Part shown: piece after piece, positions 9,606-20,771 of the stretch
How positions within the stretch are numbered: position 1 is the first letter of the stretch
How the letters are laid out: every line of letters starts with the position of its first letter
From: Paraniabella defluvii
GTDB lineage: Bacteria > Bacteroidota > Bacteroidia > Chitinophagales > Chitinophagaceae
Direction: 5' to 3'
NCBI GenBank assembly: GCA_019316985.1
Contig: CP079215.1
Coordinates: 5,208,001 to 5,272,000, forward strand
Length of the DNA stretch: 64,000 bases
Position numbers and translations under genes: made by a program
Notes under the pieces: model-generated
What the model was told of the DNA's origin: nothing
What the model saw: the letters and a program-made list of their open reading frames with translations, nothing else
Databases searched by the model: none

Positions 9606-10105
9606 ATGGGAATGAACGGGCCGTTTCATATTTGGGAGTTTGAACAATGCTTTGATCAGTGGAGCACTAAAGTGTATAACTATGCCTTTAGGAAAACCCA
9701 ATCCTCGTATCTGGCGGAGGAAACGGTGCAGCGCACTTTTATTAAACTTTGGAAAAACATCACCGAAAAAACGGTGGAGGCGAGCATAGAATCACAGGTA
9801 TTCTGTATCGCCAGAACAACGATGCTCGACCTGGTAAAGAAGAGTATAGCCGTAAAAAATTGATCCGGGCCGGAAAACACCAGGTGCAGCAAAATTCGCC
9901 CTACGACGATTACCAGGCGAAACAACTGGAGCTGAAACTGTGGGTAATTGGTCAGCTACCCGAAAAGCGGAAACAAATATTTATGTTGAGCCGCTATTCT
10001 AATTTATCTCACAAACAAATTGCCGACCAGCTTTCCATATCATCCAAAACGGTAGAGAATCATATTGCCCTGGCCCTGAAGTACATTAAAAGGCTTTACT
10101 GCTGA
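9606..10105 (+). CDS. ECF-type RNA polymerase sigma factor (one frameshift)
   Basis: Corrected length 166 residues. The N-terminal half has the sigma-2 pattern (FEQCFDQWSTKVYNYAFRKTQSSYLAEETVQRTFIKLWKNI); the C-terminal half has the sigma-4 helix-turn-helix (LPEKRKQIFMLSRYSNLSHKQIADQLSISSKTVENHIALALKYI). The frames join by adding one A in the AAGAAG run near 9850 (DLVKKEYSRKKLIR). It is followed at 10173 by a FecR-type anti-sigma gene and then SusC/SusD, the standard surface-signalling arrangement for nutrient-induced utilisation loci in Bacteroidota. In the known model the TonB receptor senses its ligand and FecR releases the sigma factor to activate this locus. Confidence 0.85.
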
Positions 10106-10172
10106 TGATACTCATGCTGCAAATTTTTAGTTTTCTTTTGGGGATACACGTTTTTGAATCGTAATGGTATAT

Positions 10173-11254
10173 ATGCACATTACGAAAGAAGTTATGGACC
10201 GGTACCTCTCGGGAAAGCCAGCGCCGAAGAAGCTGAGGCTATACGGCATGCTTTGGACCATAACTTAATAGATCTGAACGATTGGCTTCCGGAAACGGAG
10301 TGGCACCATACGGAAGAAAATACACCCTTTGAGCGCAGGGATAACATCAGGCAGCTGCTTTTAAGAAAAATTAAAAGGGCAAACCGGCGGCGCCTGGTAT
10401 ATGCTATATCAAAATATGCCGCCATCTTTATATTCACCGGCGCAATAGGTTGGGGCGTTTTCGATTATTGGAAAAAGCCCGCGCAACCTGCTCCCATTAC
10501 TGCGCAGCACAAAGAACCGGCGCCCCTACCGCAGCCCCTTTAAAAGTAACGGCCCCGCCAAAAAAGCAGCACAGCAGCCAGAGCCGAAAGGCAATTTATA
10601 TTATATCAATTCGGGTAACCTGCCGATGCAGGTAGCTGTGTCGGATGGTTCGAAGATTGAACTATATCCGAATTCGGAAGTGAAATTTGCTGATGGCTTT
10701 GCTGCATTAGCTAAGCGCGATATCTATTTAAAAGGAAAAGCAACATTCACAGTTGCCAAAGATCGGTCGAAGCCATTCAGGGTGCATACCGCCGGGCTAA
10801 TGACTACCGCTTTGGGCACTGTATTTAGCGTGGATGAACTGCAATCATCGGTTACCAAAGTAAAACTATATGAAGGGCGCATCCAGGTGCAGGGCGTTAG
10901 CGATAAGCCCGGCAGTGCTTCCTAAATATGCAATTTGTGCCTAATGAAGAAGTGACCATCAACCACCAGGCGCTGCAGATTATAGCCGAATCGAGAACCA
11001 ACTCATCTGCATTCAACAGAAAGGGTTTTTACCAGGAAAAGCAAAACAGGTTGATATTTAAAAACATGGCTTTGAAGGATGTGCTCAATATTATCAGCCA
11101 CAATTACAAAGTTCAGCTGCAGTTTGATCCCGAAACAATTGAAAATAAATATTACAGTGGTACTTACGAAAACGCTCCCTCGGTTTATCTAAAAATATTG
11201 ACCGACCTGCAACAGCTGCACAATATTGTGATAACGGTTCAAGATGAAAAATGA
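10173..11254 (+). CDS. FecR-family anti-sigma factor (four frameshifts)
   Basis: Corrected length about 361 residues from ATG at 10173 (MHITKEVMDRYLSGKAS); an in-frame ATG at 10164 is the alternative start. Four single-base deletions in homopolymers (about 10215, 10523, 10565, 10922). Cytoplasmic anti-sigma region to about residue 85, one membrane helix (YAAIFIFTGAIGWGVF), a proline/alanine linker, then the periplasmic FecR domain (VAVSDGSKIELYPNSEVKFADGF, KGKATFTVAKDRSKPFRVHTAGLMTTALGTVFSV) and a C-terminal STN-like DUF4974 region (LIFKNMALKDVLNIISHNYKVQLQFDPE). It would hold the sigma factor encoded just upstream at the membrane and receive the signal from the SusC receptor downstream. Confidence 0.85.
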
Positions 11255-11277
11255 TCTACTTATTTAATCCATAATTT

Positions 11278-14200
11278 ATGCACAATTATCTACTCTCCAA
11301 ACATTACCTGCGTATGATGCTTATGCTAAAAAGCAGGATGGTATCAGGGTAAACCGGCCCCTGCGTTTTGTATGGCTCGTATTTTTGGTAACCGGCTCAC
11401 AGGTAGCCTATGCCCAACAGTATGCATCCATCAACGGGGTGGTGCGCGACGAAGGGGGAAGCCCATCTCGTCGGCGACTGTAGTCATTCATAACCCCAAC
11501 AGCAGTTTTAAGAAAACAACGGTTACCGCTACAGACGGTACTTTTTCTTTTAACGAGGTTCCGGCCGGAGAGGGCTACCAGATCACCGTATCATCCATCG
11601 GGTTTAAAACGAAGGAGCTGGCAGATTATAATATCTCTGGCCGGGATAAGCTGGCCATCAATATCAGCATGGAAACCGCAGCGGAGAATTTGCAGGAAGT
11701 AGTGGTAACCGCCCTGGGTATTAAAAGGGAAAAAAAGGGATTGGGCTACACCGTTGCTGAGTTGAAAGGCAGTGAGCTTACACAGGGTAAAGAAGCCAAC
11801 GTGGCGAATGCCCTTTCGGGAAAGGTAGCAGGAGTGCAGGTAAGCAGGGCGGCCTCCGGTGCAGGCGGATCGTCAAAGTGGTGATTCGTGGTAACAACTC
11901 ACTTATTGGTAACAGTCAGCCACTTTACGTAGTAGATGGGGTGCCTATCGATAACCAGAATATTTCAGCGCCTAACCAGTCGGGTGGTACCGATTATGGA
12001 GATGGTATCAGCAATATTAATTCCGAAGACATTGAGACGATGTCGATATTAAAAGGGCCTAACGCCGCCGCTTTGTATGGCCAGAGAGGAAGCAACGGCG
12101 TTATACTCATCACCACCAAATCGGGAAAAGCGGGTAAAACCCGTATTAGCTATAGCACCGATTTTTCACTGGGCAATGGCCTGGTGCTGCCCGATTTTCA
12201 AAACGAGTATGGCCAGGGATTAAACGGCAATTTTACCCATTTTCGAAAAAGCGATGGAACCATTGTTTCTATGAGCGATGCGATCAAAAACAATTTTACC
12301 GGCACGCCTAAAATGAGCGCAGGCAGGGACCGTACTACGCGTGCCAGCTGGGGACCCAAAATGGAGGGACAAACCTACGAAGATGCTTACGGCAACATAC
12401 TGCAGTTAACACCGAAACCAGATACTTATGAGTCTTTCTTTCAAACAGAAAAACAGTGGGTGAACAACTTAAGTGTGGACGGCGGTAATGAAAAAATCAA
12501 CTATCGTTTTTCGTATGGCAACACCGATGTTAAGGGATACATCCCCACCAATACATTGAATAGAAATAATTTTAGTCTGCGTACACAGGCGAAAATCACC
12601 GATCAGCTGCACATGGACGCCAAAGTAAACTATATTGCTCAAAGGGAAACAACAGGCCCACCTTGTCTGATGCTGCCGATAACCCCGCTTATTTATTTAT
12701 CAGCCAGCCACGAAGCCTGGGTAACGACATCATGTCGCAGTATAAATGGACAGCTCAGGAAATAAGCAAACAGTTAGGCTTTTCAGGTATCACCGAAGGG
12801 GTAGAAAAAACCTATGCTACCAATAGCTCTACGGCTAATCCGTTCTGGACCGTTCATGAAAATCATAACGAGGATCGCCGGGACCGTGTTATAGGTTTGC
12901 TTCGGTTAAGCTATGATTTTGCGCCCTGGCTTAAAGTAGCCGCTACTGGTGGAACGGACTTTTCACCGATCAGCGCTTTCGCTACAGGCCTATCAATACC
13001 TATCAGAGCTTGAACCGGAAGGGAGATATTCGTGAAGAAGTGATCCGTTCTCGCGAAGACAATTACGACATCCTGGCCAGTTCTAATTTCAACCTGTCGG
13101 ATAAAATAAAGATCAGCGCCAACCTGGGCGCAAGCCATCAAAGCAGGTACCTGCGCATGACGGGCAATTCGGGCAACCAGTTTATTGTGCCCAACCTTTT
13201 TGTTATTAATAACACTACTACCAACACCTATATATTCGACCTGATAGAATCTGAAATTAATTCGGCATACCTTTCGGGGCAGTTTAGTTATAACGATTAT
13301 TGGTTTGTAGATTTTTCGGCGCGTAACGATTGGTCTTCTACTTTATCTAAAGAGAATAATTCTTTCTTTTATCCTTCTGTTAGTTCGAGCCTGGTGTTAA
13401 CCGATGCTTTCGACTTAAAGTCGGATGCCTTGTCCTTCGCAAAAGTACGGGCATCATGGGCCCAGGCCGGTAACTCAGGCAATCCTTACCAGCTGGTAGG
13501 CGCTTATAGCCTCAATCAATATACGCATGGAGGTGTACCGATGGCTTCGTATACAGACATTATACCCGATCCCAATTTAAAGAATGAACTGACCACTTCT
13601 ATTGAAGCCGGGGCAGATCTGAGGTTTTTAAAAAACAGGCTTTCCTTATCTTTTACTTATTACCAGGCGAGCACTAAAAACCAGATACTGGATGTACCTA
13701 TATCGCCATCGAGTCTCTATGTAAAAAATCGCATCAATGCCGGCGAAATCAGTAATAAGGGAATCGAATTCGTATTAGGCGCAACACCTGTTAAAACAAC
13801 ATCAGGCTTTGAATGGACTACCGTTTTTAACTTTAACAGGAACCGTAATAAAGTGGAGTCTTTATATCCGGGGTAGAAAGTTTCTTATTGGCAACGGATA
13901 GAGGCATTAATGTTGTGGCTGAGGTAGGGAAACCATTTGGCCAGCTTATTGGAACCCAATTTGCCTGGATAAAAGATGAAAATGGAAACCGCTTAATTGA
14001 TCCCGCTACCGGGCTGCCTTTGCGTACTGCCGGCCGTGTGGAAACGGATCTTGGCAATGCACAGCCCGATTGGTTGGGAGGTTTTGGAAACACATTAAAA
14101 TACAAAGGCTTTAATTTATACGCATTGGTGGATATGCGCCAGGGTGGTGTGATCTTCTCCCAGTCGAGCCGCGAGCAAATTATTTATGGTACCAGTAAAA

Positions 14201-14628
14201 AAACCTTACAGGGACGCGATGGTACTTATGTAGCCGAAGGCATGGTAGCACAAAAAGATGGCTCGGGTAATTGGGTAAGCACCGGCGTTCAAAACAGCAA
14301 ACAGGTAACCGCCCAGGATTATTGGAATATGGTGGCGAGTGACAAAGAAGTAATGGTGTCGGAAGAAATGATCAATGATATGAGCTATGTGGCAATGCGT
14401 GAGATCAGCCTGTCTTACACCTTTCCTCAAAACTTACTACCGCACCGGGTGATTAACTCATTAAAATTGGGGGTATATGGAAGAAACCTGTTTTATTTTC
14501 AAAGAAACACAGACGGCTTTTCTCCCGAAGCTTCTGCATTTAATGTAAATAACAGCTCTATAGGTATTGAGTCTACTTCTTTACCAATGATGAGAACCGT
14601 GGGCATTAATCTTACCGTTGGTCTCTGA
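11278..14628 (+). CDS. SusC/RagA-type TonB-dependent outer-membrane transporter (six frameshifts)
   Basis: Corrected length about 1118 residues. The N-terminus is MHNYLLSKHYLRMMLMLKK, then a signal segment (FVWLVFLVTGSQVAYAQQ), a carboxypeptidase-like regulatory domain (GKPISSATVVIHNPN...), the SusC plug signature (LQEVVVTALGIKREKKGLGYTV, VVIRGNNSLIGNSQPLYVVDGVPIDN, ILKGPNAAALYGQRGSNGVILITTK) and a long barrel ending GINLTVGL. Single missing bases in homopolymers near 11331, 11454, 11875, 12660, 12958 and 13873 break it into seven pieces. Together with SusD at 14660 it would import an oligosaccharide or peptide; it also probably signals through FecR. Confidence 0.9.
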
Positions 14629-14659
14629 TATCTTAATGATGATCAATAAAAACATACAC

Positions 14660-16163
14660 ATGAAAAGAAATATCATCCAAAATATATGCGCTGCGGGCCT
14701 TATTTCAATGGCTACCTTCAGCGCCTGCACCAAAGACTTTGAAAAAATAAATACACCACCAACTTCGGTAACTACAGTAGATCCGGGGTTGTTGATGGCC
14801 AGGATTCTGAGAGATGGTACCTTCCAGGAATCAGGAGAATTGCCTAATACCAAATTCGGGTCCTGGGTTCAGCATTGGGCTGGTGGTCCGGTAGTACCGG
14901 TATCCCGTTATTTCGAAGGTCCGGATAACCAGGTATGGTCGCAGCATTTTACGCTGTTGCGTAATATCATCCAGATCAAGAAGGAGCTAAGCGGTAAAGA
15001 AGCGGCCCCGGAAGGCCGAAGCAAATTAGCGATAACGGAGATCTACGAAGTGTATTTATACCAGCGGTTAACCGATCTCTATGGCGATATTCCCTATTCG
15101 GATGTTACTACCAGTGATAAAGAGATTAACCGCACACCCAAATTTGACAGGCAGGAGGATATCTATCCCGCATTAGTGGCAAAGCTGGATGCGGCACTGG
15201 CGCGGCTTACCGTGGGAGATCAGTCTTACGGCACTTCAGACTTTTTCTATAATGGTAATATTGATAAATGGAAGAAATTTGGCAATTCCTTAAAGCTCAA
15301 ACTGGGTATGAGGATGCGGTATGCGAATGCTTATTTGGCTCAAAAAACAGTAACCGAAGCCATGACTTCTCCTTTGGGTCTTATAGCTGCCAACAGCGAT
15401 AATGCTGCAGTTCCTACCTTTAACAATGCCCAGGCCGAAAATCAAAATCCTGTGCTGCGCCAGGTAACCACCGGTAGTGCAGACCTGCGCTATTTAGCCA
15501 ACACATTGGTGGATGTATTAAAAAGCTATAACGACCCCGCTTACCCCTGCTGGCCCAGCCGGTTACTGTAAATGGTGTGGCCACATACAGGGGCATTGGA
15601 GTGGCTTTAACCGATAATGAGCTGTCACAATTAATACGCGCCAATTACTCCACGGCCAACACTTCTACCTGGTTTAGCCTTACATTTGCGCCCATACCTG
15701 TTTATGCGATGACCTATTCAGATATCTGTTTTTACAAAGCTGAAGCGGCTTTATTGGGTTGGGGTGCTACCAGCGCCAATGCACAAACTTATTTTACCGA
15801 TGGTGTAAAAGCTGCTTTTGCATTGCCTCCTTACAACCTGAGCGCTATACCCGCATCGTACGAGCAATCTGTCATCAATTTAGATGGATTGACCGATGAA
15901 CAAAAGATGGAGAAAATAGGCACTCAAAAATGGATCAGTTTGTTTGGCCGCAATATGGAGGCCTTTGCCGAGTGGCGACGTACGGGTTATCCCAAATTAA
16001 CCCCGGACCTAATCCTGGCTCTACGAATGGCCAGATACCCCGGCGGGCCATTTACTCAAGTGAGGAGGCTGAATTGAACAAGGCTAATCTGCAGGAAGCC
16101 GTAGGCAGAATGACCAACGGCGATTCGTTCCTGTCAAAAGTGTGGTGGGATAAAAAACCGTAA
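14660..16163 (+). CDS. SusD/RagB-type substrate-binding lipoprotein (two frameshifts)
   Basis: Corrected length about 501 residues. The start is the ATG at 14660 (MKRNIIQNICAAG), giving a lipobox (MATFSAC) that anchors it to the outer membrane. SusD-like_2 type features: YLYQRLTDLYGDIPYSDV, FFYNGNIDKWKKFGNSLKLKLGMRMRYAN, and a C-terminal QKWISLFGRNMEAFAEWRRTGYP. Missing bases in C-runs at about 15536 and in the G/C run near 16010. It begins 31 bases after SusC and is the second half of the SusCD pair. Confidence 0.88.
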
Positions 16164-16204
16164 AATTGATAAAAGCGTTTTGCAGGGGGTATCTTAAAAC
16201 GGAT

Positions 16205-16550
16205 ACCCCTTCTTTTCGTCCGAAGGACTTCCCGGAGACCGGAGCTCATGCAATGAGCGCAGGGAGAAATCCCTACGTATAGCTAAATCTCGCTCCGTAA
16301 TGCAAGATCCTCCACTACGCTCCGCTTCGGTCGGGATGACGGTAGGAGGAGGCCCGTTGTTTCGACTAAGCGGAACGAAGTGAAGCGCACGGATAAATCC
16401 TTACGCATAGCCCAATCTCGCTCCGTAATATGAACCTTTGACTCCGTTGCACTTCGCTCAGGGTAACGGTAGGAAGATGTTCGCTCTCCGAAGGTTCAAA
16501 GAACTCCTTTGAGAGCCTTTCGGCCGGGATGACGATCAAAAGAGGCTGCT
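16205..16550. repeat. Dispersed intergenic repeat, second patch
   Basis: Two related segments carry AAATCTCGCTCCGTAAT or AATCTCGCTCCGTAAT followed by GGATGACGGTAGGA or GGGTAACGGTAGGA, and a final CGGCCGGGATGACGATCA. The same words form the tandem repeat at 9348-9505. No open frame of interest. Confidence 0.6.
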
Positions 16551-16553
16551 GCA

Positions 16554-16614
16554 GGCTTAACCCTTTTCTTCTTTCGCCCCCACCAGATATAAAAGCCGGT
16601 GATGGTAATTGCCT
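16554..16614 (-). pseudogene. Remnant of a PepSY-TM gene C-terminus
   Basis: The minus strand reads PEAITITGFYIWWGRKKKRVKP, matching the last helix and basic tail of the PepSY-TM protein at 3054-4314 (LPVTGFYIWWGKKKKQ). Nothing else of such a gene remains; the next bases on the 3' side are the dispersed repeat. Probably a deletion scar. Confidence 0.55.
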
Positions 16615-16854
16615 CAGGAATTTACGATTGGCAGCGCAAAATTTGTTTCCTATTTGTGTTATATTATTTCATTAGCCCTACTTTATCATCTTTTGTCATC
16701 CATATTCTTCCTTCTGTTTTATATACAATTGATTAATGTATTGCTGGCATAATCCTCATTAACAAACAAATGTGATTTTAATTTCAAATGCAGCTCAATA
16801 ATATTATCTTAGGACCCGATAAAAAGACCATTATAACGAGTATTGACCCCAGCA

Positions 16855-18277
16855 ATGAAAAATAGACGCGATTTTATAAAAAATGCTGCAACAGTGTCTG
16901 CGGCTTTTATGATAGTGCCCCGCCACGTATTGGGCGGTAAAGGCTTTACGGCGCCCAGCGATAAGCTACAGGTGGCCAGTATTGGCGTTGGCGGGAGAGG
17001 CGAGGCCAATACCAATAAGATCGGCGCTCATGCTAATGTAGGTATGGCGTTTCTGTGTGATGTAGACGACCAGCGCGCTGCGGACAGCGTTAAAAAATTC
17101 CCGAAAGCAAAATATTATAAAGATTACCGGGCAATGCTGGAGAAAGAACATCGCCATATAGATGCGGTAGCTATATCCTCACCCGATCATCAACATACTA
17201 TTCAATGCCTGGCGGCTATGCAGCTGGGGAAGCATGTATACGTAGAGAAACCGCTGGCTCATGATATCTGGGAAGCCCGTGTACTGACCCACGCGGCCCA
17301 ACGTTATAAAGTGGTGACCCAAATGGGCAACCAGGGTGCATCGGATGACGGCCCCGGTTAGCCAAAGAGTGGTTTGAAGCGGGGCTGGTAGGCGATATTC
17401 ACACGGTATATTGCTGGACGGACCGGCCGGTATGGCCACAAGGCATTGCCTGGCCCAAACAAACGGCTGCAGTGCCTAAACACCTGGACTGGGACCTGTG
17501 GTTGGGTACGGCTCCTCAAAAAGAATATATCGACAAACTGGTTCCTTTTAACTGGCGCGGATGGTGGGATTATGGAACGGGCGCCCTGGGCGATATGGGC
17601 TGTCATATGCTGGAAGTTCCTTTCAGTGTGTTAGGCCTGCAATATGTACAGGATGTGGAAGCCAGTGTGGGTACCGTGTACGTAGATGAATTTAAACGTG
17701 GCTATTTTCCCGAAGCCTGCCCGCCTTCAAGCCATGCTACGCTGACCTTCCCTAAAACGTCTAAAACAAAAGGACCTGTTAAACTGCACTGGATGGACGG
17801 CGGCATTCAGCCCACACGTCCTGAAGAGCTGGGCGCTAATGATATGTTTGGCGATGGAGGAAACGGCATATTAATGGTGGGCACGAAAGGTAAGATGTTA
17901 TTTGACACTTATGGGCAAAAGGCCAGGTTATTACCGCTGTCTTTAAACGAGCAGGCTAAAAGGTAAAGCAGCGTTATGCACGTGTGCCCAATGGGGCAGG
18001 CGGGCACCAGGCACAATGGGTAGATGCCTGTATCGCAGGTTATGGAAAAAAACAGGTGAGTTCACCTTTTGAAATGGCGGGCCCGCTAACAGAAGCCTTA
18101 TTAATGGCCAACCTGGCTATTCGTGGTGCAGATATGCGTATCGATAATAAATACCCTGCAAGAAATCTTAAATTATTATGGGACAAAAATGCCATGCGGG
18201 TAACTAACTTTGATGCCGTGAACCAGTTTGTAAAACGAACCTACAGACCGGGTTGGGAAATTAATTATCAATTATAA
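16855..18277 (+). CDS. Gfo/Idh/MocA-family oxidoreductase with Tat-like signal (two frameshifts)
   Basis: Corrected length about 474 residues. The start at 16855 gives MKNRRDFIKNAATVSAAFM, a twin-arginine-type export signal. A Rossmann fold follows with VASIGVGGRGEANTNKIG for NAD(P) binding, and the family signature AISSPDHQHTIQCLAAMQLGKHVYVEKPLAHDIWEAR holding the EKP lysine. The C-terminal substrate domain contains WWDYGTGALGDMGCHMLEVPF. Frameshifts in a C-run at about 17358 and an A-run at about 17955. It lies 10 bases before a DUF1080 gene; this pairing is known from pathways that oxidise sugars to 3-keto intermediates and then cleave them. Substrate unknown. Confidence 0.85.
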
Positions 18278-18287
18278 AAACTAAATA

Positions 18288-18996
18288 ATGAAACGTAAGT
18301 TAATGATGGGTGGTTTGTTGGCTTTATTGCTGGTGGGCCTTACCGCAACCGCGCAAAAGAAAGGCAAATGGATAAATCTCTTCGATGGCAAAACCATGAA
18401 AGGCTGGAGGGTACAACATGACCGGTATTCCCAATGCCTGGACTATTGAAGACGGCGCGCTTAAGATCAATTCGAAAACGCCCACCACCAGTGAGCGTGG
18501 AGACCTTTTGTTTGACAAAAAATTTAAGAATTTCGAGCTGTCACTTACCTATAAGGTAGATAAAGGCGCCAACAGCGGCGTCTTATACCTGGCACAGGAA
18601 ATACCGGGCAAACGTGTTTACCAGTCTGCACCCGAATACCAGGTGTTGGATAATGAGAATCACCCGGATGCCAAAGCCGGAAGAGATGGCAACAGGAAGG
18701 CGGGCTCTTTATATGATATGATCCCGGCCAACCCGCAAAATGCCAAAGGGTTTGGAGAATGGAACGAGGCAAAGATCATCGTTAAGGATGGTCATGTGCA
18801 GCATTATCTGAATGGTAAGAAAGTGGTGGACTATCAGCTATGGGACCAAAACTGGGAGAATATGGTACGCAATAGTAAGTTTAAAGACTGGAGCGATTTT
18901 ATGCATCCGGGCGGCGCTGCGGGCACCGGTTTTATTGCTTTGCAGGATCATGGCAATAATGTGTGGTTCAAAAATATCAGGTTAAGGGAGCTCTAG
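18288..18996 (+). CDS. DUF1080 / 3-keto-disaccharide hydrolase family protein (one frameshift)
   Basis: Corrected length about 235 residues with a signal peptide ending TATAQ. The family pattern is clear: WINLFDGKTMKGWR, AWTIEDGALKINSK, DLLFDKKFKNFELSLTYKVDKGANSGVLYLAQE, GSLYDMIPANP, WNEAKIIVKDGHVQHYLNGKKVVDYQLWD, FIALQDHGNNVWFKNIRLREL. One extra G near 18410 (GGAGGG) explains the break; with it removed the text reads GWRYNMTGIPNAW. Known members are concanavalin-like hydrolases, some acting on 3-keto-glycosides. The oxidoreductase upstream could make such a substrate. Confidence 0.85.
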
Positions 18997-19023
18997 TGAT
19001 ATAAGATAATTTTAAAAATCTTG

Positions 19024-19054
19024 GCCCGTTCATAACCGAACGGGCTTTTATTTT
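19024..19054 (+). terminator. Rho-independent terminator of the oxidoreductase-DUF1080 operon
   Basis: GCCCGTTC and GAACGGGC form an 8-bp stem around ATAACC followed by TTTTATTTT on the plus strand, 28 bases after the DUF1080 stop. The stretch 19055-19352 holds no gene I can support. Confidence 0.85.
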
Positions 19055-19352
19055 GCCTGGAATTAAGGCTTCTGCACCTATTAATAAAAACAGAATGATC
19101 ACCGTATCAAAAAACAAAATGGTTTGATCGCAAAAGTGACAGGCCGGGGGCTCGACATGTTGTTTAGCAGCGCCACCCGGTTTCGGCTGGGAAACATTAG
19201 TCAATGATCATTGGGCAAAACGGAATTTTTGAATGGAAGAGAGCAGGTAATGGGTGGAACATTGAGAGTTACTGATAAAAACATTAAGCCGCTGGTATCC
19301 ATATTATCCTGATGCCCCTACCTGAATGATTTAAAACACACCGTAACCAGCT

Positions 19353-20177
19353 TTAGAACAAAGCCAGTTGTCCCATCGGCTGCGATAAAACCGCAGCGGG
19401 AGGCTTGCTACCGCAAACAGCATACAACGGCGTTTCCTGGTAACGGGAGGCGACGATAATATTGGTGCCGTTGGCCTGTTCCATGAAAAGATCCCGAACC
19501 AAATCCGGGTGGTTATTATCAGCCGAAAGATGGGCGAGGAGTAAGTGGCTCATATGTGCCGGTTTGCAGGAAAGAAATAGCTGCAGCGCTTCTTTATTGG
19601 ACAAATGGCCCCGGCCACCGCGGATCCTGTTTTTCAGATGATAGGGATAGCGCCCGTTCTGCAGCATCACTTCGTCATAATTAGCTTCGAGAAATGCAGC
19701 ATGACACCTTTTAAAATGAGTACTCACGTTATCGCAAACCTTCCCGATATCGGTAAATATTCCTATACAGGTTTCGCTGTTCTCAACAGTAAAGCTATGC
19801 GGATCTGCAGCATCGTGATTTTTCAGAAAAGCATTGATCAACAAGGCGCCCATCACAATAGTGGTTCCTGCTAACAGGGGCCTCACCAGTTTAGGATCCA
19901 GTTCAAGACCAGAATGAAGCAGCGTAGCTGAAGAGATATAAACCGGTAACTGGTGTTTGCGGGAAAGCACCTCGAGGCCACGTATATGGTCGCCATGTTC
20001 GTGTGAAATAAAGATGGCTTTTACCTTTTTCATGGCCAGTCCCAGCCTGTGCATTCTTTTCTCGGTTTCACGGCAGGATAACCCGGCATCTATCAATACC
20101 GCCTCCTCATCGTTACCAATATAATAACAATTACCATTGCTGCCGGAATTAAGAGACGTTACGTAGAGACTGGACAC
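19353..20177 (-). CDS. MBL-fold metallo-hydrolase, YycJ/WalJ-like
   Basis: An intact 274-residue cytoplasmic protein. It begins VTSLNSGSNGNCYYIGN...VLIDAGLSCRETEKR, the typical YycJ opening, and carries the zinc motif ISHEHGDHIRGL (HxHxDH) near residue 60. Further on are GIFTDIGKV, FLEANYDE and a late histidine block AHLSADNNHPDL. Length and motifs match the YycJ/VicX family of single-domain beta-lactamase-fold hydrolases, thought to act on nucleic acid or phosphoester substrates. It stands alone and has no frameshift. Confidence 0.85.
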   Translation of the reverse strand: MSSLYVTSLNSGSNGNCYYIGNDEEAVLIDAGLSCRETEKRMHRLGLAMKKVKAIFISHEHGDHIRGLEVLSRKHQLPVYISSATLLHSGLELDPKLVRPLLAGTTIVMGALLINAFLKNHDAADPHSFTVENSETCIGIFTDIGKVCDNVSTHFKRCHAAFLEANYDEVMLQNGRYPYHLKNRIRGGRGHLSNKEALQLFLSCKPAHMSHLLLAHLSADNNHPDLVRDLFMEQANGTNIIVASRYQETPLYAVCGSKPPAAVLSQPMGQLALF

Positions 20178-20577
20178 GCCGCAAATTAGCTTTTTTATTG
20201 CAACTACACGGAAACCGGCAGCTAATAAAAAGCGGTGTTACGCGACTTTGCTGGTAATCAATTGGGTAAGCCGGTTGATTTAAAAAAGAACCACCCGGAT
20301 ACAGGCGGCTCTTTTACCAAGGCATGCTCCCCTACAAACCTTTATTGTCTGATCTGCTGATTTCCACGTCTTCCGGCAAAGGTTACAGGTGCAAAGCAAT
20401 ACCTTATAACCGTGTTGCATTTTTGATCTTGCTAAACCTCTGTCGCCTCTTCTTTTTTTCAGGTTAACGTTTTTGTGGTTATAAACTCCCGGCTATTAAA
20501 AGCATAGCATACCGGGAATGCATTATACCATCGGGCATTAAGCATCACCGTTGGATTGATGCCGTTGGTTGCCCGGC

Positions 20578-20771
20578 TTAACGTATCCTTGGGCATTTTC
20601 CGGTCTTTTTAGGACCCTTTTTCTTTTTAGGCATACTTGTAGTATCATCCGGAACCGGCCTTCCTACGGTGTCGGGCACGGGTCTTCCGTGGTATCTGTT
20701 TGAGCTGAAACGGAGCCTGCTAATAACATCGAACAGGCAACAAGGGCTAATTGAGCTGCAATTTTTTTCAT
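20578..20771 (-). CDS. Small secreted proline-rich protein with an internal repeat (one frameshift)
   Basis: From the ATG at 20771: MKKIAAQLALVACSMLLAGSVSAQ, a clear signal peptide, then TDTTGRPVPDT, VGRPVPDDTT and a lysine-rich tail PKKKKGPKKTGK, stopping at 20578, about 64 residues. One G must be added near 20690 (ACGGAAG) to keep the frame. The repeated GRPVPD(D)T motif makes the correction convincing. If another A is missing near 20600, the frame would run on for about 40 more residues to near 20460. Function unknown. Confidence 0.5.
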
